Both the position numbers and the translations under genes were made by a program. The notes under the pieces were generated by a model. It worked only from the letters and a program-made list of their open reading frames with translations. It ran no database searches and had not been told where the DNA came from. Source: CAZNVG01 sp964576475 (GTDB taxonomy: Bacteria > Patescibacteriota > Saccharimonadia > Saccharimonadales > CAZNVG01). From it: a DNA stretch of 64,000 nt. The stretch spans positions 24,324 to 88,323 of the forward strand of contig CAZNVG010000003.1 in NCBI GenBank assembly GCA_964576475.1, written 5' to 3'. Within the stretch, counting starts at the first letter, position 1. Each line of letters starts with the position of its first letter. Shown here one piece after another: positions 42,800-51,708 of this stretch.

Positions 42800-43867
42800 A
42801 TGAGTGAAGTCCAAACTTGGGGATTAATTGGATATGGAAATATTGGTCGAGAAGTTGTTCGGCAGTTAGGTCAGCCTGAAGTAGCTGAGCGTCTAAATTT
42901 GTCTACGCTGCCAGAGTTTGTTGTGCGCAGTAGTGGCATAATGAAGCCTGACGGAGAGACGCCAACCGATATTCCGACACTCGATTATCTAGACGAGCTT
43001 CCTGACGTGACGTTCATTGCCACTCCATCTAGTGACGATGGTGCCGAGGCCTATGACTATATATCGACAATCCTTCATGATGGCAAAACGGTAGTTACTG
43101 CTGAAAAGGGAGCGTTAGCGAATAGATTCAAAGACCTGAAAGAAAAGTCAGAGAATTTTGAGCGTCTAGGAATTAACGCGACGGTCGGCGGAGGAACTCG
43201 AATGCTTGGCGTTGCGAAAGAGTACGCCATGGACCCTGACAATATGCGTCAGATTCACCTAGCATTCAATGGGACACTAACCTCCATCTTTAGCGCCATC
43301 GCGCCCCCTGAAGGTTCGGGCATGTCTCTAGGGCAGGCGGTTCATCAAGCAGTGCAGCTCAACTATGCAGAGCCTGGTGCAGAGAGTCCATATGATGTTA
43401 TTCGAGGTGAAGCTACTGGAGATATTCCTAAGAAAACTTCAATTTTCTTCAATAGCGTAGGTCTTGGTAATAATCCTGACAATCTACTCAGTACTCATGA
43501 TTTGAGTTTTACACTTGGAGAACAAGATATCGCCAATGTGATAGAAGAAGCAAAGGTGCGACGGTTTATAGTCTCAATGTATCCGGAAAAGTTCTTACAC
43601 AAAGCAGTTTCGTGTCCTGAGCAAGATATCATTGGCGGGTTTGAAGTGCACCATGAGGGCTGGTTAATTGTGGGAGGATTCAGACACCTGCATCGCAACC
43701 CACTGTTCCATACAATTGGCAATCTTACAGGACCTGGCAATGCGATGGTGATTGGACTAGGGCCGGATGAGACTGATGGCGTATACGCCGTAACGGGGCC
43801 AGGAGCAGGCGTTCGTCCGACGGTCAATACGATGATCGACGACTATGTGAAGCGTGCCAAAGTATAA
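42800..43867 (+). CDS. Homoserine dehydrogenase-like oxidoreductase
   Basis: 355 residues. Rossmann motif WGLIGYGNIGREVVRQLG, VVTAEKGALA (compare TANK-x-x-LA), the GGGTRML loop, FNGTLTSIFSAI (compare GTLNYI) and VQLNYAEPGAESPYDVIRGE (compare AQ-x-x-GYAEPDP), all in the order of homoserine dehydrogenase. There is no ACT domain. Neighbouring threonine or methionine genes are absent, so the substrate may differ. Confidence 0.72.
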   Translation: MSEVQTWGLIGYGNIGREVVRQLGQPEVAERLNLSTLPEFVVRSSGIMKPDGETPTDIPTLDYLDELPDVTFIATPSSDDGAEAYDYISTILHDGKTVVTAEKGALANRFKDLKEKSENFERLGINATVGGGTRMLGVAKEYAMDPDNMRQIHLAFNGTLTSIFSAIAPPEGSGMSLGQAVHQAVQLNYAEPGAESPYDVIRGEATGDIPKKTSIFFNSVGLGNNPDNLLSTHDLSFTLGEQDIANVIEEAKVRRFIVSMYPEKFLHKAVSCPEQDIIGGFEVHHEGWLIVGGFRHLHRNPLFHTIGNLTGPGNAMVIGLGPDETDGVYAVTGPGAGVRPTVNTMIDDYVKRAKV

Positions 43868-43888
43868 GCATCTCGCTATACTAGTTGC

Positions 43889-44470
43889 ATGACAGGTAGA
43901 ACACATGATCTAGCGGCTGTAACGGCTTTAGCCGCGACTGTTGTCTTGCATCCGATCGGGGACATACGATTATCAACCGCTTGTATCGCACTGCTCGCCA
44001 ATCAAATAGGCGGTATAATTCCTGACGTCGATCAACCAACCGCACCCTTCTGGCGTAACTTGCCGATTGGTAAAATATTTGGCCAGTTTTTTGGCAAAAC
44101 ATTAGGAGGACATAGGTTTCTCACGCATTCGCTGCTCGGCGTCGGCTTGCTAGGAGTTTTGTGTAAAGTTGTGCTTAATTTCTTAAATCCACTTATGCCA
44201 AATACAGATATAGGGTATGTATGGTGGGCCTTTATGATTGGTTTAATCTCTCACTTAATCATGGACAGTTTTACCGAAGAGGGTGTGCCATGGTTGCTCC
44301 CGCTACCAATCAAATTTGGTTTCCCTCCCATCAAGCGGATGAGAATTGTCACTGGCAAATGGTTCGAAAATCTCGTCATATTCCCCGTGCTGATCTTTGT
44401 GAATTTTTGGCTTATCGCAAGTCACTATGGCCAAATTCTTGGTTGGTTGCAGAATCGACTTGTTGGTTAG
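43889..44470 (+). CDS. YdjM-type membrane-bound metal-dependent hydrolase
   Basis: 193 residues. HDLAAVTALA at the start, GGIIPDVDQPTAPFWR, GGHRFLTHSLLGVG and SHLIMDSFTEEGVPWLLPL are the conserved His/Asp motifs of the DUF457/YdjM family. About four membrane segments. TATACT lies 6 nt before the ATG (leaderless). Possibly a membrane phospholipase-like enzyme; the physiological substrate is unknown. Confidence 0.88.
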   Translation: MTGRTHDLAAVTALAATVVLHPIGDIRLSTACIALLANQIGGIIPDVDQPTAPFWRNLPIGKIFGQFFGKTLGGHRFLTHSLLGVGLLGVLCKVVLNFLNPLMPNTDIGYVWWAFMIGLISHLIMDSFTEEGVPWLLPLPIKFGFPPIKRMRIVTGKWFENLVIFPVLIFVNFWLIASHYGQILGWLQNRLVG

Positions 44471-44508
44471 TATCCTCCATGTATTGACCGGTCGTGGATA
44501 ATGAGTAC

Positions 44509-45225
44509 ATGAGAACTATATATGTCGTAGGAGTGCTGCTGTTGTGTCTTGTGGTGGTAATATTCACGAACGATAGCAAAGAGTCCGGCGCAAACATCGG
44601 CACAGACGTGTCGTGGCCAAACTGTAAGATTGAAAAACCTCAATATAACAAATGGGGTATTGTTGGCGTGACTGGCGGCAAGAGCTTTACGCCTAATCCA
44701 TGTCTCAAGAAACAGCATGCGTGGTTCAATAGTGCCGACTTGTACATCAACACTGGCTATCCTGGAAACAGTTCAACGCGACGCTTTAGTTCAAGTCCGC
44801 TGCAGTGCGCCATAGAGGATGAGACCTGTCTCGCGTATAACTACGGCTATAATGCCGCCAAATATGCCGTTGAGTATGCAAAAAGTCAGTTTATAGGTGC
44901 GCCTCATTGGTGGCTCGATGTCGAGCTAGGAAATAGTTGGTCAGAGAATCCATCGGTGAATAGAGCAGCAATCCAAGGCGGGGCAGATGCAATTGTGTTT
45001 TATGAGCCACTGTCAAAGGTCGGGTATTATTCATATCCACCCCAGTGGAGTCGCATAACAAATGACTGGAAACCTGGAAATCCCGCTTGGGTGGCTACGC
45101 CGGAAACAGAGCTAAGCGCGGCAATTAGCTATTGCAAAGAGGACTCGTTTAGCGGCGGGCAGGTGTCTATGGTGCAATATGTCGACGGACTTGATCTAAA
45201 TTTCGACTGTACTGGCAAGAGATAG
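44509..45225 (+). CDS. Secreted GH25-like (lysozyme-fold) protein
   Basis: 238 residues from the ATG at 44509, which has GATAAT 6 nt upstream (leaderless). An N-terminal membrane segment or signal is followed by a TIM-barrel pattern like GH25 muramidases: GTDVSWPNC at the first strand, GIVGVTGGKSF, and the catalytic-like WWLDVELGNSW. Four Cys may form disulfides. It may cut peptidoglycan of itself or of a host cell; activity is inferred. Confidence 0.65.
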   Translation: MRTIYVVGVLLLCLVVVIFTNDSKESGANIGTDVSWPNCKIEKPQYNKWGIVGVTGGKSFTPNPCLKKQHAWFNSADLYINTGYPGNSSTRRFSSSPLQCAIEDETCLAYNYGYNAAKYAVEYAKSQFIGAPHWWLDVELGNSWSENPSVNRAAIQGGADAIVFYEPLSKVGYYSYPPQWSRITNDWKPGNPAWVATPETELSAAISYCKEDSFSGGQVSMVQYVDGLDLNFDCTGKR

Positions 45226-45226
45226 C

Positions 45227-45808
45227 TTAGTCGCCCGCTGTTGGTTGTACGAGAGCATAGAGAAGCATTGCAATGATGAAAAAGAGTGCTGAGAAGAAAA
45301 ATATTTCTCCATACAGTTCAACACGAAAGCCTTCGCCGTAGTTGCTATAGAAATACTTCGCCGCGGCTGTTGAATATGCGGCGGTCGAGAGCGATGCTGT
45401 GGCAAGCAACGTTGCACGGTTTCTAAAGCTCGCTGCAACAAGGAGCGGAATAGCGAAGAGCATCACAGATTTGCTCGCCATACCTCGCTGCGAATAGACA
45501 TTAAGTCCAGCAAATACGATATCGATGACTATGATGATGTATGCAAGAACTTTGTGTGTGAGGTCTGAGCTGAATCTGGCTCGCGCGATGAACCATATAA
45601 TTGTAAATAGTACCAGCATCGTACCGCTCATTATCCAGCGCCTCTCGATTGCTTCGTGTGTTAATAAATTCCACGAATCAAAAATTATGGTCGTCGCTGC
45701 AAAAGCTGCGACAAGATAAAAATGCAGACGTGCAGTTTTATGGGTTGAAATTTGAAACCAATTTGTTGGTGTAGTTTTTTTCTTGGGCATTTGTAAGTAT
45801 TCAACCAC
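45227..45808 (-). CDS. Multi-pass membrane protein, unknown
   Basis: 193 residues with about six hydrophobic segments after a basic N-terminus (MPKKKTTPTNWF). GTG at 45808 or ATG at 45790 could be the start; neither has a Shine-Dalgarno. No conserved polar motif. It ends 1 bp from the GH25-like gene tail-to-tail. Confidence 0.65.
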   Translation of the reverse strand: MVEYLQMPKKKTTPTNWFQISTHKTARLHFYLVAAFAATTIIFDSWNLLTHEAIERRWIMSGTMLVLFTIIWFIARARFSSDLTHKVLAYIIIVIDIVFAGLNVYSQRGMASKSVMLFAIPLLVAASFRNRATLLATASLSTAAYSTAAAKYFYSNYGEGFRVELYGEIFFFSALFFIIAMLLYALVQPTAGD

Positions 45809-45870
45809 GCTGCTTATGCTTATGTCAAAATAGCAATATTGACGCTATTATGCTGTAGAATAGCTAAATT

Positions 45871-46422
45871 ATGTTTGAAACGAGTAGAGAGCGACCTCGA
45901 TCTATCAGTGCCACACGTTATATGGCGGCTGCGATTTTATTGGTTAGCTGTACTGAGCAAAGGCTCGATTATACACAGCAATCCACGACGTCACGTCCTG
46001 ACGCAATAGGCTCGCAGTGCCACTATAGGGGTCGACTGCCGGATCCTTTTTGCACACCTGGAGAAATAGACCCACGTGTTACCCAAGAAAATATATATCA
46101 AACAATATGCGTGTCGGGATACACAAGTACAGTACGGCCGTCGTCGAGTAAGATGCGACGCATGAAACTAGAAAGCATGGCTGAGTATGGTGTAGCGGAA
46201 AAAGACCCCGGCGACTTCGAGTACGATCACCTAATATCTCTGCAACTAGGAGGTTCCCCGTCAGACGAAAGAAATCTATGGCCAGAACCAGACGATGCCC
46301 CCAATCCAAAGGACGCCATTGAGGGTAGGTTGCATGACTTGGTGTGCGAAGGTGAAATCTCATTAGCCGAAGCACAAGAGCGTATTGCTCAGAACTGGTT
46401 AACCGCACTAAGTGGATACTAG
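45871..46422 (+). CDS. Lipoprotein with HNH-like nuclease domain
   Basis: 183 residues. Lipobox-like ILLVSC near residue 27 suggests a lipid-anchored surface protein. The C-terminal half has FEYDHLISLQLGGSPSDERNLWPEP, an HNH/beta-beta-alpha-metal signature (DH...N...W), and a closing helix with KDAIEGRLHDLVC. Likely a surface nuclease acting on extracellular DNA, useful for nucleotide scavenging or uptake. TAGAAT lies 9 nt before the ATG. Confidence 0.75.
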   Translation: MFETSRERPRSISATRYMAAAILLVSCTEQRLDYTQQSTTSRPDAIGSQCHYRGRLPDPFCTPGEIDPRVTQENIYQTICVSGYTSTVRPSSSKMRRMKLESMAEYGVAEKDPGDFEYDHLISLQLGGSPSDERNLWPEPDDAPNPKDAIEGRLHDLVCEGEISLAEAQERIAQNWLTALSGY

Positions 46423-47300
46423 GACTTGAGTAGTTTGCTTACTTGTCGAATCAGTTGTTCGAGAGGAGGCAATACGAGCGATGAACGTTGATGAATAGCT
46501 GTAATTGGTCGCAGGATTTCGGACTGCCGGCTTAAGGGAAGTCGAATAAGCTCATAGCGGTCGAGATACTCGTGCACCATAAATTCCGGCAGCACTGCAA
46601 CGCCACGTCCAGCAAGTGTCATTTTCAGAAGTATTTCTGGACTAGTTGAATAGAATGTCGGCTCGATTTTAAGATTTACTTCCAGCAATCGTTGTCGTAT
46701 GAGCTGAAAACTGGTCGAGGACTGGTTGTAGCTTAAAAACTGCTTGATTGTACCCTCGTTGAGGTTGCTTGTTGATCTAGCTTGGATAGCCGGAGCACAA
46801 ACTAATACCAGTTTTTCAGAGCCAACAGTAGTGCTAACTAGCTGATCCTTTAGCGGCAGTAACTGAGAAGTGACAAAAGCGGCGTCTAGCTCACCAATTT
46901 CCACAGCAGTAATTAATTCTGTTGAGTTGTGCACACTGATTGAGAGAGTGACGTCTCTTTCAAGTACTGCGAGTGCTTCTTCATTTGAAAATAGAACGTC
47001 ACCAATACTATCAATCATGCCGACAGAAAGCGTGGGCTTCTCAGATGATATTGCCGAAAGTTGCAGCTTCAATAGGTCGCTACGACCCTTTAGTTCTTTA
47101 GCGGCATCATAGGCAAATTTTCCGGCTCGCGTAAGTTTAATGACTCGACCCTTCTGTTCCATGAGTTTTGCACCGAGCTCTTTCTCGAGCTTGCTCATGG
47201 CGACAGACAATGCCGGTTGGGAGATATGTAATAGCTCGGCAGCCTTGGTGTAGCTGCCGACGTCTACAAGACGAGAGAACTTATAGAGTCTATCTTCCAT
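46419..47300 (-). CDS. LysR-family transcriptional regulator
   Basis: 293 residues. N-terminal winged helix (FSRLVDVGSYTKAAELLHIS, then QPALSVAMSKLEKELG) and a C-terminal periplasmic-binding-like effector domain. TATAAT lies 8 nt before the ATG. It is divergent from the inositol-phosphate synthase gene with 96 bp between starts, the usual geometry for LysR control of a neighbour. Its effector is unknown. Confidence 0.93.
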   Translation of the reverse strand: MEDRLYKFSRLVDVGSYTKAAELLHISQPALSVAMSKLEKELGAKLMEQKGRVIKLTRAGKFAYDAAKELKGRSDLLKLQLSAISSEKPTLSVGMIDSIGDVLFSNEEALAVLERDVTLSISVHNSTELITAVEIGELDAAFVTSQLLPLKDQLVSTTVGSEKLVLVCAPAIQARSTSNLNEGTIKQFLSYNQSSTSFQLIRQRLLEVNLKIEPTFYSTSPEILLKMTLAGRGVAVLPEFMVHEYLDRYELIRLPLSRQSEILRPITAIHQRSSLVLPPLEQLIRQVSKLLKS

Positions 47301-47396
47301 AACTAAATATTATAGAACAATAAGAAAATTATATTGGATGATTATAATAAACATTAGTAGTATGGATTGGATTGATTGAATTTAAGAGGAGAGCTC
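47301..47396. promoter_or_regulatory. Divergent regulatory region between lysR and inositol-phosphate synthase
   Basis: Very AT-rich spacer with TATAAT boxes for both directions and several imperfect ATTATA repeats that could form a LysR site. The exact operator cannot be placed by eye. Confidence 0.4.
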
Positions 47397-48494
47397 ATGG
47401 TAAAAAGTCATAAAATAAAAGTAGCAATTATTGGTGTCGGTAATTGCGCATCTTCACTTATTCAAGGTATTCACTATTATCGCAACGCGAAGGACGACGC
47501 ATTTGTACCGGGAGTTATGCATGTGAACTTCGGAGGTTATCACATCAAGGATATCGAGATAGTCGCTGTGTTTGATGTTAATAGCAATAAAGTCGGAAAA
47601 GATGTTGCTGAGGCAATCTATGCCGAGCCGAATAATACGGTTGTGTTTTCTAAGGTGCCGAAGCTTGGTGTTGTGGTCAGTAAAGGGCCTCGACTTGATG
47701 GGGTGAACAAGTATACGAGTGAGCTCGTGCCAGTAAACGAAGCACAAAAACCGGTTGATGTAGCAAAAGTTTTACGGAGCAGTGGCGCAGAAGTTGTGGT
47801 CAACTATCTTCCTGTAGGAAGCGAAGAGGCGACTAAGTTCTATGCATCGGAGGCAATTAAGGCTGGCTGTGGTTTCGTAAATTGTATACCAGTATTTCTA
47901 GCGAGCGATAAACAATGGGCGCAGAAATTTAAAAAGGCAGGGCTGCCTATTATCGGTGATGACATCAAGGCGCAAGTTGGCGCCACGATCACGCATCGGA
48001 CGCTAGTGAATCTTTTTCTAGACAGGGGTATGAAGATCGAGAGAACGTATCAGCTCAACACTGGCGGCAATACTGATTTTCTGAACATGCTAGAACGAGA
48101 GCGACTTAGTAGTAAGAAGATATCGAAGACAGAAGCGGTACGTTCTCAGATTGAGGCGCGTGGACAGACAATTCTGGACGATGATATCCACGTGGGACCC
48201 TCAGATTATGTGCCGTGGCAAAAGGACAATAAAATATGTTTCTTGCGTATTGAGAGCAAACATTTTGGAGATGTACCCATGAATCTTGAGCTGCGTTTAT
48301 CGGTTGAGGATTCGCCAAATTCTGCAGGTGTCGCCATAGATTCTATTCGATGTCTTAAGTTAGCATTGGATAATGGGTTGAGTGGTCCCATTATTGAGCC
48401 AGCTGCCTATTTCCAGAAACACCCGCCGAAGCAGATAGAGGATAGGACAGCTCGTCAAATGGTGGAGGACTATATTGTTGCGTATGGACGCTAA
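47397..48494 (+). CDS. Inositol-3-phosphate synthase
   Basis: 365 residues from the ATG at 47397, chosen because GAGGAGAGCTC precedes it. NAD-binding start [49 protein letters not shown] and [13 protein letters not shown] are signature motifs of the short actinobacterial/archaeal type. Converts glucose-6-phosphate to inositol-3-phosphate, for phosphatidylinositol or inositol-containing thiols. Probably regulated by the divergent LysR gene. Confidence 0.92.
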   Translation: MVKSHKIKVAIIGVGNCASSLIQGIHYYRNAKDDAFVPGVMHVNFGGYHIKDIEIVAVFDVNSNKVGKDVAEAIYAEPNNTVVFSKVPKLGVVVSKGPRLDGVNKYTSELVPVNEAQKPVDVAKVLRSSGAEVVVNYLPVGSEEATKFYASEAIKAGCGFVNCIPVFLASDKQWAQKFKKAGLPIIGDDIKAQVGATITHRTLVNLFLDRGMKIERTYQLNTGGNTDFLNMLERERLSSKKISKTEAVRSQIEARGQTILDDDIHVGPSDYVPWQKDNKICFLRIESKHFGDVPMNLELRLSVEDSPNSAGVAIDSIRCLKLALDNGLSGPIIEPAAYFQKHPPKQIEDRTARQMVEDYIVAYGR

Positions 48495-50033
48495 CTAGAC
48501 TTCAGCCGTCTTCCAGTCATCGCCGTAGTGTTTCTTTAGTCGAGCTCGAATAGAGCCAGGATGGCGACCAAACCTATGTGCAAGATCGTCAATTACTCTG
48601 TTTTTCTTATAAGCACTTAACAATGCTTCATCGTCCTCTTGTGACCATGGCGTAAATGCTCGGGGGTAGGTTTCACGCATTCGCACAAGTTTCTCGGACC
48701 AATCAGTTTTCTTTTTAGGCTTTGTGGGTGAATCTGCTCGAGTTTTCTCATCATACTGCCATTGAGTAATCGCATTGACAAAAACGTTAAGCGCCTGTGC
48801 GCTTGAAGCACGAAGTTCCTGATCAATATCACGGGCTTCCTGACTCGTTTTGAGCGCCATACCGTTAAGTCCATCAAGTATCAAGTGGTTTAGTCCACGA
48901 ACACGTGAAAGCGCGACGTATCCCATGCCCTCAACAAAGGCCTTACTTAGGTCGATTCGTGCAGCATCCAAAGTCATGCCCTGGCTTTTGTGTACCGTGA
49001 TGGCCCATGCGAGCCGAAGCGGAAGCTGGGTGAGGCTCGCACGCTTCTTGTCCCCGTCTCTTAGCTCCCACGTGTCAGGTTTGATAGTTACGCGTCTTCC
49101 GTCTCGTAATTCAACGATTGGGTAATCTGTTTCCTCGTCAAAGTCCACGACCTTACCAAGCGAGCCGTTTACGTATTTACGCTCCAAACTGTTTTTGATA
49201 CACATGACAAGTGCGCCATGTTTAAGTTTGAGAGTTTCAGGCGCAAGACAAGAGCGTTTTAGCGTTTCAACATAGTTCTTCCCGCCACTACTCTCCATAT
49301 AGTATTCATGGCTTTCTCCGCTTAGCTGCGCGAGATGCTCTGCGTTGATAGAGTCAACATCTGCATTGGTTGTAAGGAGCCTCGTACGAGTAGTGAAAGG
49401 ATCGTCGAGAGCCTTACTGCGCGCTTGAAGCGAGTCAAGCTGTGAGCGCTTTAGCACACCAGCACGTATGCCATTGAGTATATCGTTGTAGGCTTGGTCG
49501 TCTGCCTGGCGATATTGCTGTTCAAGGTAGCAAACTGCGAATGTGCCTTCCTTCCAGGCTTTCGAATTGGTTATAAAACTGCCTTGCTTTGAGTCTCTAC
49601 GATTAACTGGTGGTAGCTGAAAAAAATCACCACAGAGGATAACCTGAATACCCCCAAATGGGGCACTTGATTCGCGTGCAATTCGTAGCGCCTCATCGAC
49701 AACGTCTAGTCTGAAATCATGCAACATACTAATCTCGTCGATGATTAAAATGTCGGCTTTGTTTATCAGTTCACGTCGCTGTTTGCTCAGTTTTTGGCCA
49801 TATTTTTTTGGTAGCTCATCGTAGATACCGATACCGCTCCAGGCATGAATTGTTGTACCACTAAGGTGGGTGGCGGCAAGGCCGGTTGTTGCTGTCACTG
49901 CCACGTTCTTGCCATCGTTTCGTGCGCGACTAATAAAATGGTTCAGCAAGTATGTTTTACCGGTCCCAGCTGCGCCAGTAAGTAGCACGCTGGCCCCACC
50001 CTCTAATATCGCTAACGCCTCTGTTTGTGTCAT
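48495..50033 (-). CDS. PIF1-like superfamily 1 DNA helicase
   Basis: 512 residues from the ATG at 50033, which has TATACT 6 nt upstream; a longer frame to 50111 is less likely. Walker A LLTGAAGTGKTYLLNHF, Walker B ADILIIDEISMLHD, GDFFQLPPVN, and the motif V/VI region (AITVHKSQGMTLD, VALSRVRGLNHLIL). A helical extension with HRFGRHPGSIRARLKKHYG at the C-terminus may bind DNA. PIF1/RecD2-like helicases resolve G-quadruplexes and stalled forks. Confidence 0.92.
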   Translation of the reverse strand: MTQTEALAILEGGASVLLTGAAGTGKTYLLNHFISRARNDGKNVAVTATTGLAATHLSGTTIHAWSGIGIYDELPKKYGQKLSKQRRELINKADILIIDEISMLHDFRLDVVDEALRIARESSAPFGGIQVILCGDFFQLPPVNRRDSKQGSFITNSKAWKEGTFAVCYLEQQYRQADDQAYNDILNGIRAGVLKRSQLDSLQARSKALDDPFTTRTRLLTTNADVDSINAEHLAQLSGESHEYYMESSGGKNYVETLKRSCLAPETLKLKHGALVMCIKNSLERKYVNGSLGKVVDFDEETDYPIVELRDGRRVTIKPDTWELRDGDKKRASLTQLPLRLAWAITVHKSQGMTLDAARIDLSKAFVEGMGYVALSRVRGLNHLILDGLNGMALKTSQEARDIDQELRASSAQALNVFVNAITQWQYDEKTRADSPTKPKKKTDWSEKLVRMRETYPRAFTPWSQEDDEALLSAYKKNRVIDDLAHRFGRHPGSIRARLKKHYGDDWKTAEV

Positions 50034-50109
50034 GTAGTAAGTATAGACTAATAAGAACATAAAATTATAGTATTTACAAATACTGTAATTATGGTATGCT
50101 ACCTCAGTC

Positions 50110-50232
50110 ATGAAACGACAAAACCCGAACCAGTCATATTACGCAGCCACATCCATGGAGGATGTGATTGTTCGTAATGCCAGCCTATTTGGCGCGGTAC
50201 TACGAAATGGCGTGTCGGGTGATGTTATGTAA
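50110..50232 (+). CDS. Possible 40-residue small protein
   Basis: A 41-codon frame (MKRQNPNQSYYAATSMEDV, then INGxx-free polar-to-hydrophobic end) that terminates 26 bp before a strong terminator, in an otherwise empty divergent spacer next to the helicase gene. No clear Shine-Dalgarno. The transcript could instead be a small RNA. Without comparative data the coding status is open. Confidence 0.4.
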   Translation: MKRQNPNQSYYAATSMEDVIVRNASLFGAVLRNGVSGDVM

Positions 50233-50258
50233 ACAAACATTTCTATAGATCCCCGATG

Positions 50259-50284
50259 CGCCTCCCTTGATAGGAGGCGTTTTT
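50259..50284 (+). terminator. Rho-independent terminator
   Basis: CGCCTCC, loop CTTGATA, GGAGGCG, then five T. Ends the short transcript starting near 50100. Confidence 0.9.
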
Positions 50285-50400
50285 CGTTTCAAAAAGCACA
50301 TTACTACTAGACTGCTGCCAAGGGAGGTGCTTCAGGGCTCTTTGGGAAGACCCAAATAGTTCGTACATTAATCATCTCAACAACATCATAGGAGAATAGT

Positions 50401-51561
50401 GTGAAACACTACACAAATAACGCCCGATGGCTGCAGCTTTTCGCGCCATTTCGCGCTCTTTCAATTAGTGCGGCATATTTGACGCCGTTCTTTTTGAGCA
50501 AGGGGATGAGTCAGGCGGAAATTTTTTCGCTCCAATCGATCTTCTCGTTGGCGTATGTATTATGGGAGATTCCCAGTGGCTATATCGCTGATAGGTTTGG
50601 TCGTGCATGGAGCATCAAGGTCAGCGCACCCATAGCCAGTATTGCCATGATTGCTTACGGTTTTTGCGAAGGATTCTGGCAATTTGCATTGTGTGAGCTA
50701 GTTCTAGCGCTCGCAAACGGACTGATTAGTGGTGTTGATACAGCCTTGCTGTATGACTCGCTTAAGGCAGAGCAGCGAGAAGAGGAATTTGTTCCTATTT
50801 CTCAGAGAATCAATGCCTATGGTTTTGGTTCGGTGGCAGTAGGAGTGCCTGTCGCAATGCTGCTAGTAAGTAATTTCAGCCTGAGATCTACACTTATTGC
50901 AGACGGCATCCTTACTGCGCTTGGTGCAATAGTAGTATTTAGGCTAGTCGAAGCGCCTACGCATGCGTCTGAGGAGGCCGAAGCGGTTGCGGTATGGAAA
51001 TCTGCTTTGAATTTACTGCGAAATCAACGCGCACGATGGATTATTGCGCTCGGCGCATTGCTTTCTACGGCGACATATCTTGCCGCCTGGTTGGCAGCGC
51101 CGTACTACGTGCAGCTTGGACTGCCACTATGGTCCTTTAGTGTCATTTTGGCGGCTCGCAGTATGTATAAGGCAGTTTTGGCGCACAAGTTTCACAGTGA
51201 ACACCGTCTTGGCAGTCAGTTCATCGGCTTTGTCGGTCTTGCGGCGTTGGCGTATATCGCTATGGCAAGTGGCACAGTTTGGCTCATATGGGCAGTACTT
51301 GGGCATGATACCGTTCAGGCACTGCATGAGCCACCGCTAACCAAACGACTCAATGAATATATTGAGCCACAGCTACGTGCAACCTTGAACAGCGTTGCAA
51401 ATTTAGTGCGACGCCTAACGTTTGCACTTAGCGGTCCGCTGGTTGGCTATATGGTAGACCGAATCGGACTATCGGCCGGTCTCGGTGTTCTGGGAGTATG
51501 CTTCGGTATACTCTGCAGTTTGGCTCTAGGAAAGCTCGTATACTTGAAGGTTCTACGATGA
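50401..51561 (+). CDS. Major facilitator superfamily transporter
   Basis: 386 residues with about eleven to twelve hydrophobic segments, GTG start with AGGAG upstream. The MFS loop 2-3 motif is seen as SGYIADRFGRAWSIKV. The second half has the mirror motif GYMVDRIGLSAG. Substrate cannot be told. Preceded by about 115 bp of spacer after the terminator at 50284 and followed by a terminator. Confidence 0.88.
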   Translation: MKHYTNNARWLQLFAPFRALSISAAYLTPFFLSKGMSQAEIFSLQSIFSLAYVLWEIPSGYIADRFGRAWSIKVSAPIASIAMIAYGFCEGFWQFALCELVLALANGLISGVDTALLYDSLKAEQREEEFVPISQRINAYGFGSVAVGVPVAMLLVSNFSLRSTLIADGILTALGAIVVFRLVEAPTHASEEAEAVAVWKSALNLLRNQRARWIIALGALLSTATYLAAWLAAPYYVQLGLPLWSFSVILAARSMYKAVLAHKFHSEHRLGSQFIGFVGLAALAYIAMASGTVWLIWAVLGHDTVQALHEPPLTKRLNEYIEPQLRATLNSVANLVRRLTFALSGPLVGYMVDRIGLSAGLGVLGVCFGILCSLALGKLVYLKVLR

Positions 51562-51575
51562 GAGGAGGTGATTAT

Positions 51576-51608
51576 CGCCCCAAAGTACAAAATACTTTGG
51601 GGCGTTTT
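51576..51608 (+). terminator. Terminator of the MFS gene
   Basis: CGCCCCAAAGTA / TACTTTGGGGCG, a perfect 12-bp stem with a 5-nt loop, followed by TTTT. Confidence 0.9.
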
Positions 51609-51625
51609 CATTACAAAATGTAGTA

Positions 51626-51687
51626 GGGCGGATTAGTCTTGGTGCGGGTAAGCGCAACAACAAAAGACTAATCCGCCCGTATTTTTT
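51626..51687. terminator. 15-bp hairpin bounding the third GC-rich island
   Basis: GGGCGGATTAGTCTT (51626-51640) pairs perfectly with AAGACTAATCCGCCC (51664-51678); on the plus strand it is followed by GTATTTTTTT. It lies 31 bp past the stop of the minus-strand gene at 51709 and can act on either strand, though the T run favours plus. Confidence 0.75.
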
Positions 51688-51708
51688 TCCTTTCCTAGAA
51701 GTGATACT

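Noticed and set aside
51559..51624. Extended Shine-Dalgarno (GAGGAGGTGAT) and a 21-codon frame after the MFS gene
   Set aside because: No start codon follows at a proper distance and the sequence runs into the terminator stem; probably chance.
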